NCBI GenBank assembly: GCA_030272155.1
Contig: CP126200.1
Coordinates: forward strand, 1,798,001 to 1,862,000
Direction: 5' to 3'
Origin: Tetradesmus obliquus
Lineage: Eukaryota; Chlorophyta; Chlorophyceae; Sphaeropleales; Scenedesmaceae
Length of the DNA stretch: 64,000 nucleotides
Both the position numbers and the translations under genes were made by a program. Every line of letters starts with the position of its first letter. Within the stretch, counting starts at the first letter, position 1. Positions 33,704 to 46,390 of this stretch are shown one piece after another. The notes under the pieces were generated by a model, which worked only from the letters and a program-made list of their open reading frames with translations, was not told the DNA's origin and did no database searches.

Positions 33704-36700
33704 CTAGCTGCTGCGCAGCAGCTTGGTGATGCACGTCACCGCAGCCTCTGTGTGCGCAGCCACGCGCGGAATGCTGAACATGCCTGCGTCCAGCCCCAAC
33801 ACGCTAATGTGCAGCGCTGCCGCGCGCGCATGCTCGCTCGCCAGCACCTCAGGCCGCTCCAAGAACTGCTGAATACGCATCACCGTCTGGTGCATGCTGT
33901 CTGTCAGCTTCAGCAGCTCCTGCATACTCTCCATCAAGGCCCGCTCCGATTTGGCCAGGGCTAGCACGCGCTCTGTTTGGCCGCCCTGCGCCGCAGCGCC
34001 GCCGGCAGCAGCGCCCGCAGCGCCGCCAGTGCCTGCCGCGTGCTCACCGCCCACCGGCAGCTGCACGCGCTCCTGGTTGCTGGCATTGCTGTCGTCCGGG
34101 CTGCGCTTGTTGAACTGCTGCTGCTGCTGCGCTCCTGCAGGGGACCAGCTGCTGCCGCTGGGGCTCCGCGGCTTGCCAGCAGCAGCAGCAGCAGCAGCAA
34201 CAGCGCGCTGCGCCTGCAGCCGCGCAGCCTGCTGCTGCTGCTGCGCTGCTGGCTGCTGCTGCTGCGGAGCAGCGGCCGCGGGCCGTGCGCTGCTGCCGGC
34301 GCCGTTGCTGCTGCCGCTGCCCAGGCTTGCGCCGTTTGTCTTCAGCAGCCGGATGTGGCCCTCCAGCTGCTTGCGCTGATTGTGCAGGCTGCGCAGGTGG
34401 CTGATTGCGCTGATGCGCTCCAGCAGCATGCGCAGCGCAAGCTTTGCTACATCCGGCCCCTTGCAGTTCATGCATGCATTCATGCCTGTGATGCTCAGGT
34501 TGCCAGTCTGCCGCAGGAATGGCTGCGCCGCGAGGTTGTAGTGCAGCTGCCGCAGCTTGTCAACCGGCTGGCCTGCTGCACTCAGCTTAGCCAGCAGCCG
34601 CTGCAGCGTGTCCCAGTACATCAAAAATTCCACGCTGCTCAGCGCATAGAAGCTCAGCCCAAAGACATCCCAGCCGCCGAGGCTGCTGTAGCGCCGGTCC
34701 CCTTGGTGCTTCAGCTGCTTCGCCTTCTCCATGACCCCTTGCAGGAAAGCCAGGGCCTCCTCCTGACTGCGCACAGGCCTATCCTCAGGAGGCAACACGC
34801 GCTGCCGCACCTCAGGCACAGCAGAGAGTATCGCCAGAGACCGAGCTGCAGGCGTCATCGCACCTGGCGCCAGCTCCAGCAGGCGGCCGCTGTTGCTGCT
34901 GCTGCTGCGGCCAGCTGCGCCGCCTGCGCTGCTGCTGCCGCCGGCTGCGGCAGGCGCCGCCGCAGGCATCATCGCTGCTGCGGGCGCTGGCATGCTGACA
35001 GCACCTGCTCCGCCAGCCTGATCTGCGCCACGGGGCAAGCTGCACTGAGACCTGTCCCGCGAGACTGCTGTCTGCTCCGGCTGCTTCATCTGCTGCAGCT
35101 GCTCATCAGGAGCCTGCGGCGACTCGTGTTCCCGCTGGTGCTGCTGCTGCGCTGCTGCAGCTGCAGCATCCTGCTCAGCACTATGAGGCAGCAGCTGCTG
35201 CTGCAGCTGCTGGGGTGCAGGCATGTGCTGCTGATGCGATGTTTCTGAGGGTGGAGACTCCGGCTTGAGATCTGCTGCTGCTGCTGCTGGGGCAGCTGGC
35301 TCGGTCACTGCAGCAACTGCAGGCAGCTGCTCTGCTGCAACCTGAGACGCAGAAACATGTACAGCTGCACTGCTTGGCACTGATGGCTTCTCCTGATCCT
35401 GCATGACTGCCTGCCGCTGCTTCTGCTTGCGCACGGGCGCGGCCTTCTGCTGCTGCTGCTCCTTCTGCTCTGACTGCTGCTGCTGCTGCTGTGGCTGCGC
35501 CTGTGGTTGGTGTGTTTCTTGCGCGCACTTCTCCTCTGCCTGTGGTTCCTGTTTTGCTTCTTGCCGCTGCCGTAGATCCTGCTGCTGCTGCTGCTGCTGC
35601 AGCTGCTGCGTTGCACCGCCTGCCTCTGCTGCTGCACCCGCAGCTGCAGGAACAGGCTCTGCCATTGTAGCAGCAGGCGACTCGTCAACATCCATGGCAC
35701 GAGCAGCTGCTGGCTCAGGCTCCACTGCAGCTGGCACTGCAGGAGCCGGAAGCTGCTGCACTGCTGGCTGTTCTGCTGCTGCTGCTGCTGCTGGTGGTAG
35801 TTCGGGCGATACTTGCCTGGAGGTTGACCGCTGCAACCTAGAGGGCTGCTGACCTCCTGCGGCACCCGCCCTGCCACTGCTACGTGCAGGCGCAGCTGCT
35901 GCAGCCACACCTGGTGCCCTTGGCTGGCTCACCACAGAGGGTGATGCTGGCGTTGCTGCTGCTGCATCGCCCGAGGCTGCAGGCAGCATGCTGTGTATGC
36001 TGGTGGACAGCTGCGCTGCATCCCTTGCTGCCCGATGATGGTTGGTGCGCCGCCGTTTCAGGTTGCCCCATGCAAGCTGCTGTGGGTCCTGCTGTTCTGC
36101 TGCTGCTGCTATGTCTCCTGCAAGCTGCTGCGGATCTGGTGCGCGCCGCTTGCGCACCCGCTGCTTCCCTGGCTGCGGTGACAGCTGCTCCTGCAGCTGC
36201 TGCTGAGGCTGTATACCAATTTCGTTGCCCTGCGATACATACATCAACAGCACAGCAGCCTGCTTCAGTTTCTGATGCATCGAGGCATGCTATCCTGCCA
36301 ACCACTCATGTGTGGCAGGCAACGAGCAGACTGTATGCAACATCGTTTGCAGCACAACTTCTGCAGCGGCCTCCAGGTATGCCTTGGACTAGCAAATTCA
36401 CTTCACCACAGCGCACGGCTACTTTGCAAAGCAGCAAACAGTCGCACCTGCTGCTCCTGCAGGGGCAACGGCTCTCCCCAAGGAGCCAGCTGCTCCAGTG
36501 GGGAGGGCTCCCTCCATGGCGCCAGCAGCACTGCTCCTGGCAGGCCTCGCAGCCCTTGCTGGCAGAATGCCTCAACTGCAACAGCAACATTTGCAAACAG
36601 CCAGCATAAGGGTAGCGTGCCACAGCTGCAGGGTCCCAACTGCTGTGTGCGGTACAACCAACAACAGCTGCTTCTGCAGCCGCATGCAGGCAGCATTCAT

Positions 36701-37105
36701 TCGCTCTTTGGGTGCCACCAGCACAAGAACCTGAAGTTTGGCCTTCAGCAGCAAATCAACTGCTGAGCATCAGCCACATCAGGCAGTCCTGCTGCGTGAT
36801 GCCACGTTGTGTGATGCTGCCCTGTTCGCACCTGCTGCATGCAGGTCTGCCAGCTGGTCACCAATAACAGCAGGTACGCCATTTGGAAGACCTGAAGCAA
36901 GAACGAATATGTTGTGAGTAACTTGCCCCTGCAGCCCAGGGTGCTAAACTGCTGCTCAAGGCAGCATCTCAGAGCAGTGGAAGTACCTACCTGTGCTGAC
37001 TTGCTGCTGCTGGGCTTTCTGCTTGGCGCCCAGCACCGACAGTCCTTTGATTTTTATCTTCAGCTTCGCCGGACCAGCACCAATGGTAGCTGGAGCAGCG
37101 GCCAT
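33704..37105 (-). CDS. Large Gln/Ala-rich nuclear-type protein, unknown function (4 exons)
   Basis: Exons 37105-36991, 36891-36832, 36575-36448 and 36259-33704 sum to 2859 nt, 952 residues, with matching phases. Exon 1 starts MAAAPATIGAG and has the basic LKIKIKG. Early in exon 4 are nuclear-localisation-like clusters (KQRVRKRRAP, LKRRRTNHH). Low-complexity Gln/Ala/Ser regions surround one well-behaved segment: EEALAFLQGVMEKAKQLKHQ, FGLSFYALSSVEFLMYWDTL and AKLALRMLLERISAISH. A final helical block includes MESMQELLKLTDSMHQTV. The helical segment is faintly like the C-terminal helical region of AF4 and plant CW-finger proteins, but I would not assign it. A second in-frame acceptor at 36229 would remove ten residues from exon 4. 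Confidence 0.65.
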
Positions 37106-37974
37106 GCTGCTGGCCAGCGACCTCCTCGCCCCTGCAGGTCCGGGCGACACCAGGCAACTTAAGATGCTGCTAACACCAGCTGCTGAAGTGACTTACATCA
37201 AGCTGGTTACTTTTTTATTCGTGGTGGGCCGGCAAACCTGTTCCTGTTTTGCTTCTGCTCAAGCCGAGTCTCACCTGCCCCAAAGCGATGCTAGCACATG
37301 ATTCAACAATGAACAGAAACTAAAGGCTTGATATACCCTTGCAAATCATACTTCACTGCCGAGGTTGCTCAAGTAGCACCAAGTTGGGTGATTGATGAAA
37401 GCAAAAAGAGCAGGTCTGCGGTGTTTTTTCTAAGCTAGTGCCGAGATGGCAAGTAATGGGTCGAGACGTGCCTAGTTAACCGGCCTCAACCAGGTTGGGC
37501 AAGAACAACATGCCCCACGGCATCAGCAGGATAGGGGTGCGTATCACCTGCTAGGAACGACAGATCTACACGCATAATGCCACCCCAAGCAGTTGTTGTT
37601 ACTGTACACGATCCTAGCCGGACTCCGCACTGCCTGTGGAACCAACCTCGTCCGATGCCGCGCGCGTCACCTGGAAAAGCTCACATTGAGAGCAATGTTA
37701 TGTTTTCATTTTTTCTTTTGGATTTTCGATGGGTAGGTCACCGCGCGGTCAACACTGATTTGACCGGCCAAGGCCAAGGTTGGTACTCATCGATGATAAG
37801 CACGCATCACAGCCCGTGTGCGACTTCTGCGGCCTATATAGCTTCTGCATCTTCTCTTTTTGTCAAGAAAGCTTCGTGTGCCAACAGATCAGCCATTCTC
37901 ATCAATTCTCCAGACACGCCCTCTCCGGAAACCGTGCCTACGTGTTTAACGCTACCCCGCTCGACACAGACATC
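37106..37974. promoter_or_regulatory. Divergent intergenic promoter region
   Basis: This separates a minus-strand start codon (37105) from a plus-strand one (37975). A TATATAG box at 37835-37841 is followed by a pyrimidine-rich leader, placing the plus-strand transcript start near 37865. No TATA is obvious for the minus-strand gene. Confidence 0.5.
37835..37841 (+). promoter_or_regulatory. TATA box of the LEA-like gene
   Basis: TATATAG about 140 bp upstream of the ATG at 37975, in a spacing typical of a core promoter with a leader of roughly 110 nt. Confidence 0.55.
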
Positions 37975-40127
37975 ATGCAGAAGTGAGTAGATTATATTGC
38001 GGCAAGCCTTTAAGGGCCATCAGGGCAGCTGGCAGCAGCCATTGATTATCTTAGCATCCAAGCTTGGCATGCCCTCATCAGCAGCAATTACACCATGCTC
38101 TCCACCAGCTCCTGCGCTAGCACGGCAGTACACGCAGTTTTTGCTCACAGATTATTACTACTTCACGTTCATTCAACAAGCGGAACTTTGGCACAAGCTG
38201 AGCAGTGTACATGCATGCATGCAAGCTTGTCCAAGGTGGATGCCAGCATGCTCACAGCTCCAGAGCTGCTACTCATAGCTTCAGCCTGCTGCTAAATGAA
38301 TCACAAATGTACACTAATTCTAGTGCAGCAACACCGTTTTTACTCACCATACGATCCTGCGCTCTCTCCCTATTTCCCTGCTGCCTGCAGGGTGAAGGAT
38401 ACCCTGAAGAAGGTGACCGGCAAGGGCCACGAGCACGAGGTAAGCATCTTTTGCTGACTGTGCCTTTCATTATGCATTTTCATGCAGATTTACAGTTGCA
38501 CATTGTTTGCTCGGCCTAAACAACCTAGGGCAGTTTGGCAGTGTCAGTGCAGCAACGAATGAGTGGAGCTGGCAGCTGGGCATCAGCGACCCACTACTGC
38601 TGCGCTGCGCTGTGCTGTCCCGTACCAGGCACAGCTGTAATGTATGCATTCGACAGCTCTGCCTGTCGTCAGCATAAATTATTTGCATACATGGCCTTTT
38701 ACAGCTCACTTGTGTCAGCAGCACAAATGCCTGCATTACCTCACTCCGCACACCACACAGCCATCATCCACCAAACCCTCGACCCCGCACTAACCCCATT
38801 CCACCTGCGCCGCTGCTCGCCCCTACCCACCACCGGCAGACCGGCTACGCACACACAGGTGCGACAGGTGGTTTCGGCGGTGGCGCCTTTGGCGAGCCGC
38901 TCGCCACTGGCCCTGCTGGCTCTGGTCCCGTGGGTCCTGACTATACCCGCGGCTCTGCTGCAGGCACAACTGGCTACGATACTGCCGGCCGTCACCACAC
39001 TGGCGTTGGCCACCACAACACTGATGTGGTAGGCAGCGGTATGACCGGCACTGGTGTGACCGAGAGCTTCGGCTCCGACCAGGTGGTGGAGCGCCCTGTG
39101 GGTGTGGGCGTGGCAGAGGTGCCTGTGGTGGTGACGGAGCAGGAGAGGGTGCACACCGGTGAGTGCTGCTGCTGCTGCTGCTGCCACCTGCCTGTTGATC
39201 GCCTGCCTTCCTGCTGCCTGCCGCGCTGTATGATCTGGTGAAAAGGCGCCTGGTTGTCTGCTGTGATCGTAAATGCATATCTTTTGACAGCTTGCACCAC
39301 CTGTCCTGCTGCAACTCTCAAATGGTTTTGAGCCAACTCCTGAGCTTGCTGCTGTGCTGCTGCTGCTGCTGCTGCTGCTGCAGAGCACCACCATGAGCAC
39401 CACCACCGCCACGAGGAGGTGTGCGGCACCAAGACCTTCACCGAGGTGGAGGACCGTCCCATCGTGAAGGAGCGTGTGGAGCGCATCCTGGAGCACAACC
39501 CAGTGGAGAAGCAGGTGAGAATATTATATCTTGAATGCCACATAAGATACGATTGAAGATGAGGCCTAGGGTTTGCTTCTTGGCATGCTGGTGTTGTGGT
39601 GAGTGTGAAGCGGAACCTGGAGCAGAACCCAGCGGAGAAGTAGGTGAGGTGGAGTGAGGAGTCCTTTGGTACACGCTGTGGATGCACACAGAGCTGCGGC
39701 AGTGCTGTCACTGTGACATAGACTTGCTTACCTTGCTCTGCTTTTACTTCGTGGGTGACATGTGTGTGATGTTATCAGCCTGCTGCTGCAGCTGCTGCTG
39801 GTGTAATGGGCTCTCTCCCCTCCTGCCTCTTGTGCAGTGTGTGTATTGAGACCAACGTTGACATCACTGCTGTTCCCTCTTATCTATCGGCACACTTGTG
39901 AACTACGCCTAACCTGCTCTGCTGCTGCCTCCGCCCCTCCCTTCTCTTTCTTGCAGTATGTGGTGGAGACTCGCTTTGTGGGCGAGACCGCTATCCCCTC
40001 CGCCACTGGCGCCACCGTCATTGACACCAACGAGCGCATCGTGGAGCGTGCCGAGCCTGGCCCCGCCTGCCCCACCGGCGTGGGTGCTGCCATGGACAGG
40101 GTGATCGACGAGACCCGCCGCTACTGA
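37975..40127 (+). CDS. LEA/hydrophilin-like stress protein (5 exons)
   Basis: Exons 37975-37982 (8 nt), 38391-38439, 38840-39158, 39384-39514, 39957-40127 sum to 678 nt, 225 residues, phases 2, 0, 1, 0 all matching. It is highly hydrophilic. It starts MQKVKDTLKKVTGKGHEHE. Then comes a Gly/Thr/His-rich middle (TGYAHTGATGGFGG, HHTGVGHHNTD, GSGMTGTGVTESFG), like the flexible region of dehydrins and LEA proteins. A valine/glutamate-rich part follows (VERPVGVGVAEVPVVV). The C-terminus (EVEDRPIVKERVERILEH, YVVETRFVGET) resembles the stress-linked YsnF/DUF2382 repeat pattern. A role in desiccation, cold or salt tolerance is inferred. Its first coding exon is only eight bases. A TATA box and two TGTAA signals frame the gene, and exon 4's donor edge has an intronic copy. 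Confidence 0.75.
39601..39651 (+). repeat. Decayed copy of exon 4's donor edge
   Basis: GTGTGAAGCGGAACCTGGAG onward matches the end of exon 4 (about 39465-39514) over some 45 bases and is followed by GGTGAG. It lies about 90 bp downstream of the real donor and carries an in-frame TAG. Confidence 0.8.
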
Positions 40128-41205
40128 GCAGCTTGCTTACTGCTGCTGCATGCTGCCATGTCGCCGCTAGATGAGTGCAGTGGCTGTTGGGTTCTGGCAG
40201 CGAGTGGCGGATCGACTGTCAGTGTGACAGGTTTGCATCCCAACTCATATCTTGAGTATTATGTGTCGTGTCATGCGACTGGCAGTACAGCTGTTCTGCC
40301 TGTGCGGTATGTGTGTGCAGGCATGGAAGGTAGAGTTGTGCAGTGCAGTGCTGCCCTAGCTTGCCGCTCTGACGGGTAGAGAGTGGTGATTGGTTGGAAC
40401 AGTTGTGCAATAGTATCATGAAGGGTACTGTACAATACTGTGCATATGCATACGTCCATTGTAGTAGTGGCCGTGGCATCTGTTGAATTGGTGGAGGATG
40501 ACTGTATATTATGCTACATTGTAACACAGCAGATTGTGTAACACAAGTTTTTGTGCCGTTGAGTATGTGCCTTTGAGTATAACTGAGTTGGCTTGATAAT
40601 ATGAGGGGTTGTGCAACAAGTAACAGGTATGGGAGATGCTGTAGTCAGCAAAGACAAAAACGCACTCGGCTCAGTACAATTTCAGAGAGGGTACAATGGG
40701 ATGAGATACGCAACAACTGCTATAAAACCAAACTTCGCAGCTATGCTTGACAACAGGGCGGAGTTGACGGCATGCAATAGGGCACACAGAAGGAAGAAAA
40801 GCAGGACAACTGGTGTGACAACATGCTACCACTTCTTTCATGTACGGTTTTGATAGTCTCTGTCATCAACTGTAAGCACAGCATGCTAGCAGTCCCCAGT
40901 GAAACGTACAACTTGCTGTCAGCGCTGATGGCAGCCACTACTGAGGCCGCTGCGGTGTGCAGGGCCATGCTGCAGACAACAAAGATGTCACCGGTTGCAA
41001 TATGCACAGCTGACACCACCTTTATCAATAAGCCTGCAAGCCGGCATGTGCAATCAACACGTGCGTATGAGGACAGCTGGGCGGCGAGATGAAAACTGCA
41101 CAACAAGCTCTAGCACATCATATCTCCACTTTCAACAGTTGCAACCTTGTAACATGCAAAATGCTTTGAGCCAATGACCTTGGCGCAGCCGCTTATAGTG
41201 GTTCT
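40128..41205. other. Convergent 3' flanks, no gene seen
   Basis: 3' region shared by the LEA-like gene and the TLDc gene, which converge here. TGTAA signals at 40520 and 40537 serve the plus-strand gene. A 121-codon minus-strand frame (41106-40741) has no recognisable motif. Confidence 0.45.
40520..40524 (+). promoter_or_regulatory. TGTAA polyadenylation signal
   Basis: TGTAA about 390 nt after the LEA-like stop codon; a second TGTAA follows at 40537-40541. Confidence 0.5.
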
Positions 41206-44200
41206 TTAGTCCTCAATCGGTTCATCCTTGACCATTGCGCTGTAGTTCTTGTCCACGCCGGCCCACTGCAGGATCTGCCGGTCAGCCTTGGCCTTGTCCA
41301 GCGCACTCAGGCCTGGCAGCAGCAGCAGCAGTGGAGAGGCAGGGACTCAGCAGACGAGGCGATGGTACAGGTGGAAAATGCAGTGATGACTGGGTGGTGG
41401 CCGGGCCGGCGGGCCACGGCGGCAGAAGCAGCAGGGCTGCTCTCGCAGAACAATGCAGCCTCGTGTGCACAGGAGATGTACAGTGATATGCATAATACTG
41501 CAACAGCCTTTTCACTTTGGCATGCTGCAGCTTTCAGTGCTCAGGAACTTGACACCCAGCATGCTGCGCTGCAAGACAGCAACCTTGCCTGTGACTGTGC
41601 TGAGACAGTCTACGCCACTCTGCCCCTTGCGCACCTGCACCCCTGCTGCTGCCGCCACTTGCTGTGCCAGCACCGTCCTGTTGCTCCTCCTCTGGTGGCT
41701 GCAGCAGCCACGCCTCAACCACGTCCACCTGGAACACTTGGCTGCTGGCCAGGCAGGGGCTGCAGGTGAATTGACAGCGGCAGCAGCAGCAACAGCAGCA
41801 GCAGCAGCAGTGTAAGGTGCAGCAGCCACGCCTCAATGACGTCCACCTGGAACACCTGGCTGCTGGCCAGGCAGGGGCTGCAGGTGAGTTAACAGCAGCG
41901 GCAGCAGCAGCAGCAGTGTAAGGTGCAGCAGCCACGCCTCAACCACATCCACCTGGAACACCTGGCTGCTGGCCAGGCAGGGGCTGCAGGAAAAATGTAT
42001 CAACAAGACATAGCAGCAACAGAGCAGGCAAGGCAGCAGCAACAGTGGTGTCAGGTGCAGCTGCTGAAGATAAATGGCAGCTGGCTGCTGATGCATACTT
42101 TGGAGTGGACGTGCACCGGCATGGCAGCAGAATCGCAGGTGCCTGTGGCCTGCCAAGGTCTTGCCAGAGCTGTGGCGAGCGGGTGGTGGCATCACATGCA
42201 GCGTCACTCTGCTAATGACATCACATGCTGCCAGTACCGCTCATCGCACAATGTCACATGCTGGCGTTCAGCTCTTGCTGCATGCTACATGTGTGACAGA
42301 ACGCTGCTGCACACCTGGCATATGTAGCACATGGCCTGCTCATGTGTGTGCCCATTGCGTGATGCACTGCCGCATTGTTATCTGGTATATTACATTGTCA
42401 CATACGTAGCGCATGGCCTGTCTCATGCCCGCGCCCAACGCATCACGCAATGCTGCATTGTCATTTGTCATGATCTTGTTATTCATCATGTTACTTGCTG
42501 CCGCTCACCTGGCGTATGTAGCACAGGGCCTGCTCATGCCCGTGTCCAGCGTGGCATCCACAAACAGCCCAAAGTGGCCCACCTGCATTGCAAACAAGGC
42601 ATGCAGCATGCTGGAAGCTTGCATAGTGTGCTTTAGCAGAACAACAAAGCAGGAGCTGTATGCAATGTGGCTGGTTGAATTGAGATATCTGTCACACGCT
42701 ACTTGTGCTGCTTAACAGGAGGCGGAGGTCACCACTGAATGAAGGCACTGCTGCGGTGGTGCAGGCTCCTAAACCAGCAGGCACTACGTTGCAGGAACCA
42801 TCAACATAAGCCTTACATGCAGCTAGCCCTCTCTCAACACAGTAATAGTGTGGCACAGAATCTCACCTGGCCGCCAAACCCTGCACCATTTGGAAGCCCA
42901 CCCCGCACCACTGCAGGTTTGGCAGCAGGCTGGCACGCTGCTGCATCGCCTCACATCTCAACTGCCTCAATGCTGCGCTGATGTACGCCATGCTGCTTGG
43001 CTGCCTGTCAGGCTGCTGTACTGTGCCACCGCCTGGCAGCCACGCTGCTGCTGACCCGCATTGCCCACGCCTCACCTGGGCCCAGAAGCCCACTCCGTTT
43101 GGCAGCTGGCTGAAGCCCACCCCGCGCTGACCCTTGACGCTAAGATGATGCTGCACCACCCCAGTCCCTCACTGCACATACCGCCCCATCACCATGCTGT
43201 GACACTTGCTGGGCCAATGCCTGGCAGCTTGTTTTACTGCCTATCGTGCTGCTGCAGTATGGCTTCACCATCCATGAAATAGGGCTCACCTGGCCCCCAA
43301 AGCCCACACCGTTTGGCAGCTGGCTGAAGCCCACCCCGCACCACTGCAGGTTGGCGTTGATGCCAGAAGCCGGGTAGATGCGCGCCTGCGGCAGCAGGCC
43401 GAAGATGCTGGACGCATAGTCGCCTGCAGCAAACAGCACAAGACAGTCATGATGCTGAGATAGCGCTCTTCTTTGGTTGACACATATGCGGCAGCGCAGC
43501 TGCTGACGTAAGCATCCCTATCAAAACACACATGGAATGACACCGCTCCACTCTCACCATAGAAGGTCCCTGTCTTCTGCCAGGGTGCGTGTGCAATGGC
43601 GCCACAGACGGCGCCGCCCTTGTCCCGCAGCAGCAGCAGCGTGGGGCTGGCCTGGCCCAGCCTGCCCAGAAAGGTGCTGTAGCTCATGCCGTGCTTTGTG
43701 CTGTTGAACAGCAGCCGCCAGTCCTGACGCAGCGGCGGCGGCAGGCCTGCGAGCGGTGGCATGAGGCGGCACAGCTGTTTGTTAGCAAGTGCAGTACATA
43801 ATTGATGTGAACAGTCAGTCGCCAGTCCTGTTGCCATGGGTGCGCTGGCATGAGCGCAACACGAAGACGACAACGGCGGGTGGAAAGACGATGAAAAGCA
43901 GCAGCAGTGTGGGGCTGGCCTGGCCCAGCCTGCCCAGAAAGGTGCTGTAGCTCATGCCGTGCTTTGTGCTGTTGAACAGCAGCCGCCAGTCCTGACGCAG
44001 CGGCGGCGGCAAGCCTGCACAAAGGAGGCATGAGGCGGCAGTACACATGAAACCTGTGTATCGGTGCAAGAAATATACTACTGCTGTGACCACTCAGCCG
44101 CCAGTCCTGCCGGCACAGGCTTGCAGGCCTGCGTGCAAGATAAAAACTTGAAATTGGAAGGCAAGAAAAATGTGAGAAACAAAGAGCGGGGCTGGCCTGG

Positions 44201-46390
44201 CCCAGCCTGCCCAGGAGGGTGCTGTAGCTCATGCCGTGCTTTGCGCTGTTGAACAGCAGCCGCCAATCTTGACGCAGCGGCGGCGGCAAGCCTGCAAGCA
44301 GGAAGCATGAGACCACGCACACACTATCAACTGCGTGTTGGCACATACAGTGTGTGCCGCCTCTGTGGGAACAGGCAGCCGTCAGTCCTGTGGCCACGGA
44401 CGTGCAGGCCTGTTTGGTTGTGCAAGATGAACATGGCACGGGCAGGCAGCGAACACGAGTTAGGATTTGGGGCTGGCCTGGCCCAGCCTGCCCAGGAAGG
44501 TGCTGTAGCTCATGCCGTGCTTTGCGCTGTTGAACAGCAGCCGCCAATCCTGACGCAGCGGTGGCGGCAGGCCTGAAAGCAAAATGGATAATGCACGATC
44601 AGGCAACAGTCATATTGGCTGTGTGTGAGCCCTTCAGCACGCCCTTCTGGTATTGATACATGCCGCGGGCGCCACCAAAAACGGCTGCACACGGGCAGCT
44701 GACCACCATCCTGCAAGCGGCTGGTGAGCAGCACTGCTAGCAGGTGGAGGGGTGGGAAGGAGGAAAGGAAGGTGCTGTAGCTCATGCCGTGCCGGGCGCT
44801 GCTGAACAGCAGCCGCCCATCCTGACGCAGCAGAGGTGGCAAGCCTGCATGGCAATGCATAATGCATGAGCACATAAGAACATGTGTGCCGTGTTGGCAA
44901 AACCATCTGACGCTTTTAAAAATCTGACGCCACAAAACAGGCTGCACACAAGCAGCTAATCATCATCCTGCGAGCGACTGGTGAGCAGCACTGCAGGCAG
45001 GTGGACATGAAGGAAGGTGCTGTAGCTCATGCCGTGCCGGGCGCTGTTGAACAGCAGCCGCCAATCCTGACGCAGCGGCGGCGGCAGGCCTGCGAGCGGT
45101 GGCATGAGGCGGCACAGCTGTTTGTTGGCAAGTGCAGTACATAATTGATGTGAACAGTCAGTCGCCAGTCCTGTTGCCATGGGTGCGCTGGCCTGAGCGC
45201 AACACCAAGACGACAAGGGCGGGTGAAAAGACAATGAAAAGCAGCAGCAGTGTGGGGCTGGCCTGGCCCAGCCTGCCCAGGAAGGTGCTGTAGCTCATGC
45301 CGTGCTTTGCGCTGTTGAACAGCAGTCGCCAGTCCTGCCGCAGCGGCGGCGGCAGCCCTGCAAACGGGTGTGACGAGCAGGCAGCATGCAAGACGACATC
45401 TTTTGGGTATGTGGCTCTAAACAGGCGCTTTGGCACACTGCCAATTGACATCAGCAAGAAAACACAGGAAAAGCCAGCAGCAGATAGTTCCTCACCAAAA
45501 ATCAAATCTGAGATATGCACCTGCAGCAAAGATCTACATTTGTCGACTAGTGTCTCACCTGGAGCCAGCAGCCACACCCAAGCCGGTTGCAGCAGCGACT
45601 CAGCAGGGCTACACAGCCCCCAGCCCAGCAGCGGCAGTTGCAGCCGCCCAGGACACTGCGGCACAGCAGCAGCAGCAGCAGCAGCAGCAAGTGCGGCAGC
45701 GCTGCCTGCCGCAGGCCCTGCTAGCTTGCCGGTGCTGCTGCTGAGCCCTGCTCTGCTGCTGGACTTTGAAGCAAGGTGTTGGTAGCTTCCTTGAGATCCA
45801 TGTGCAGCAGTGCTAGGTGCTGCTGCTGCTGCTGCTGCTGCATCTGCTGCTGCTCCTGCTGGGCTCAGCAGCTGCCCTGTAGAGGCCGCAGGTGTTATTG
45901 CTGTAGGTGTTCCGGCTGGGTGCGGGGCTTGCGTGGGGTCTGGCAAGGGTTGTGAGGGGCAAGAGCACTTGCCGATGTTGCAGAGCAGGGAGAGAAGGGA
46001 CGCGTTGAGGGCAGGAGACTGCAGCAGAAGGGCGGCAGGCGCAGCAATGGCAGACGCAGCGCCGGCAGCATAAGGGGTGCGGGGGCACGTAACTAGACAT
46101 ACCACCGCCAACTCGACAACGCAAACGGTGCCCTCACACCCAGATGTAGAAGCAAGGGAGGGTGCTGCACGATCAAGTGATCTGCTGGGGACGACAAACT
46201 GAAGTCGCGTGCCGGAGGTTTGATAAGTGGTGGGGACTGGCTGATGGGTCGGGCACAAAGGTTGTGCCCAGAAAAAAGCTGCAGCAGAGGGATGGCAGTC
46301 AGCGCACCGTCTTGCACAGCCTGGCGTAGCCATCCCTTATGAGGCTGCTGGCGCCCTCGCCACTGAACAAGACCATTCTGCAACAGCGGC

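Noticed and set aside
33977-35248. 423-codon plus-strand frame over the large Gln/Ala gene
   Set aside because: It is antisense to CAG-rich coding DNA. The minus-strand reading has exon structure and non-repetitive conserved-looking parts, while this one is Leu/Cys/Arg-rich shadow.
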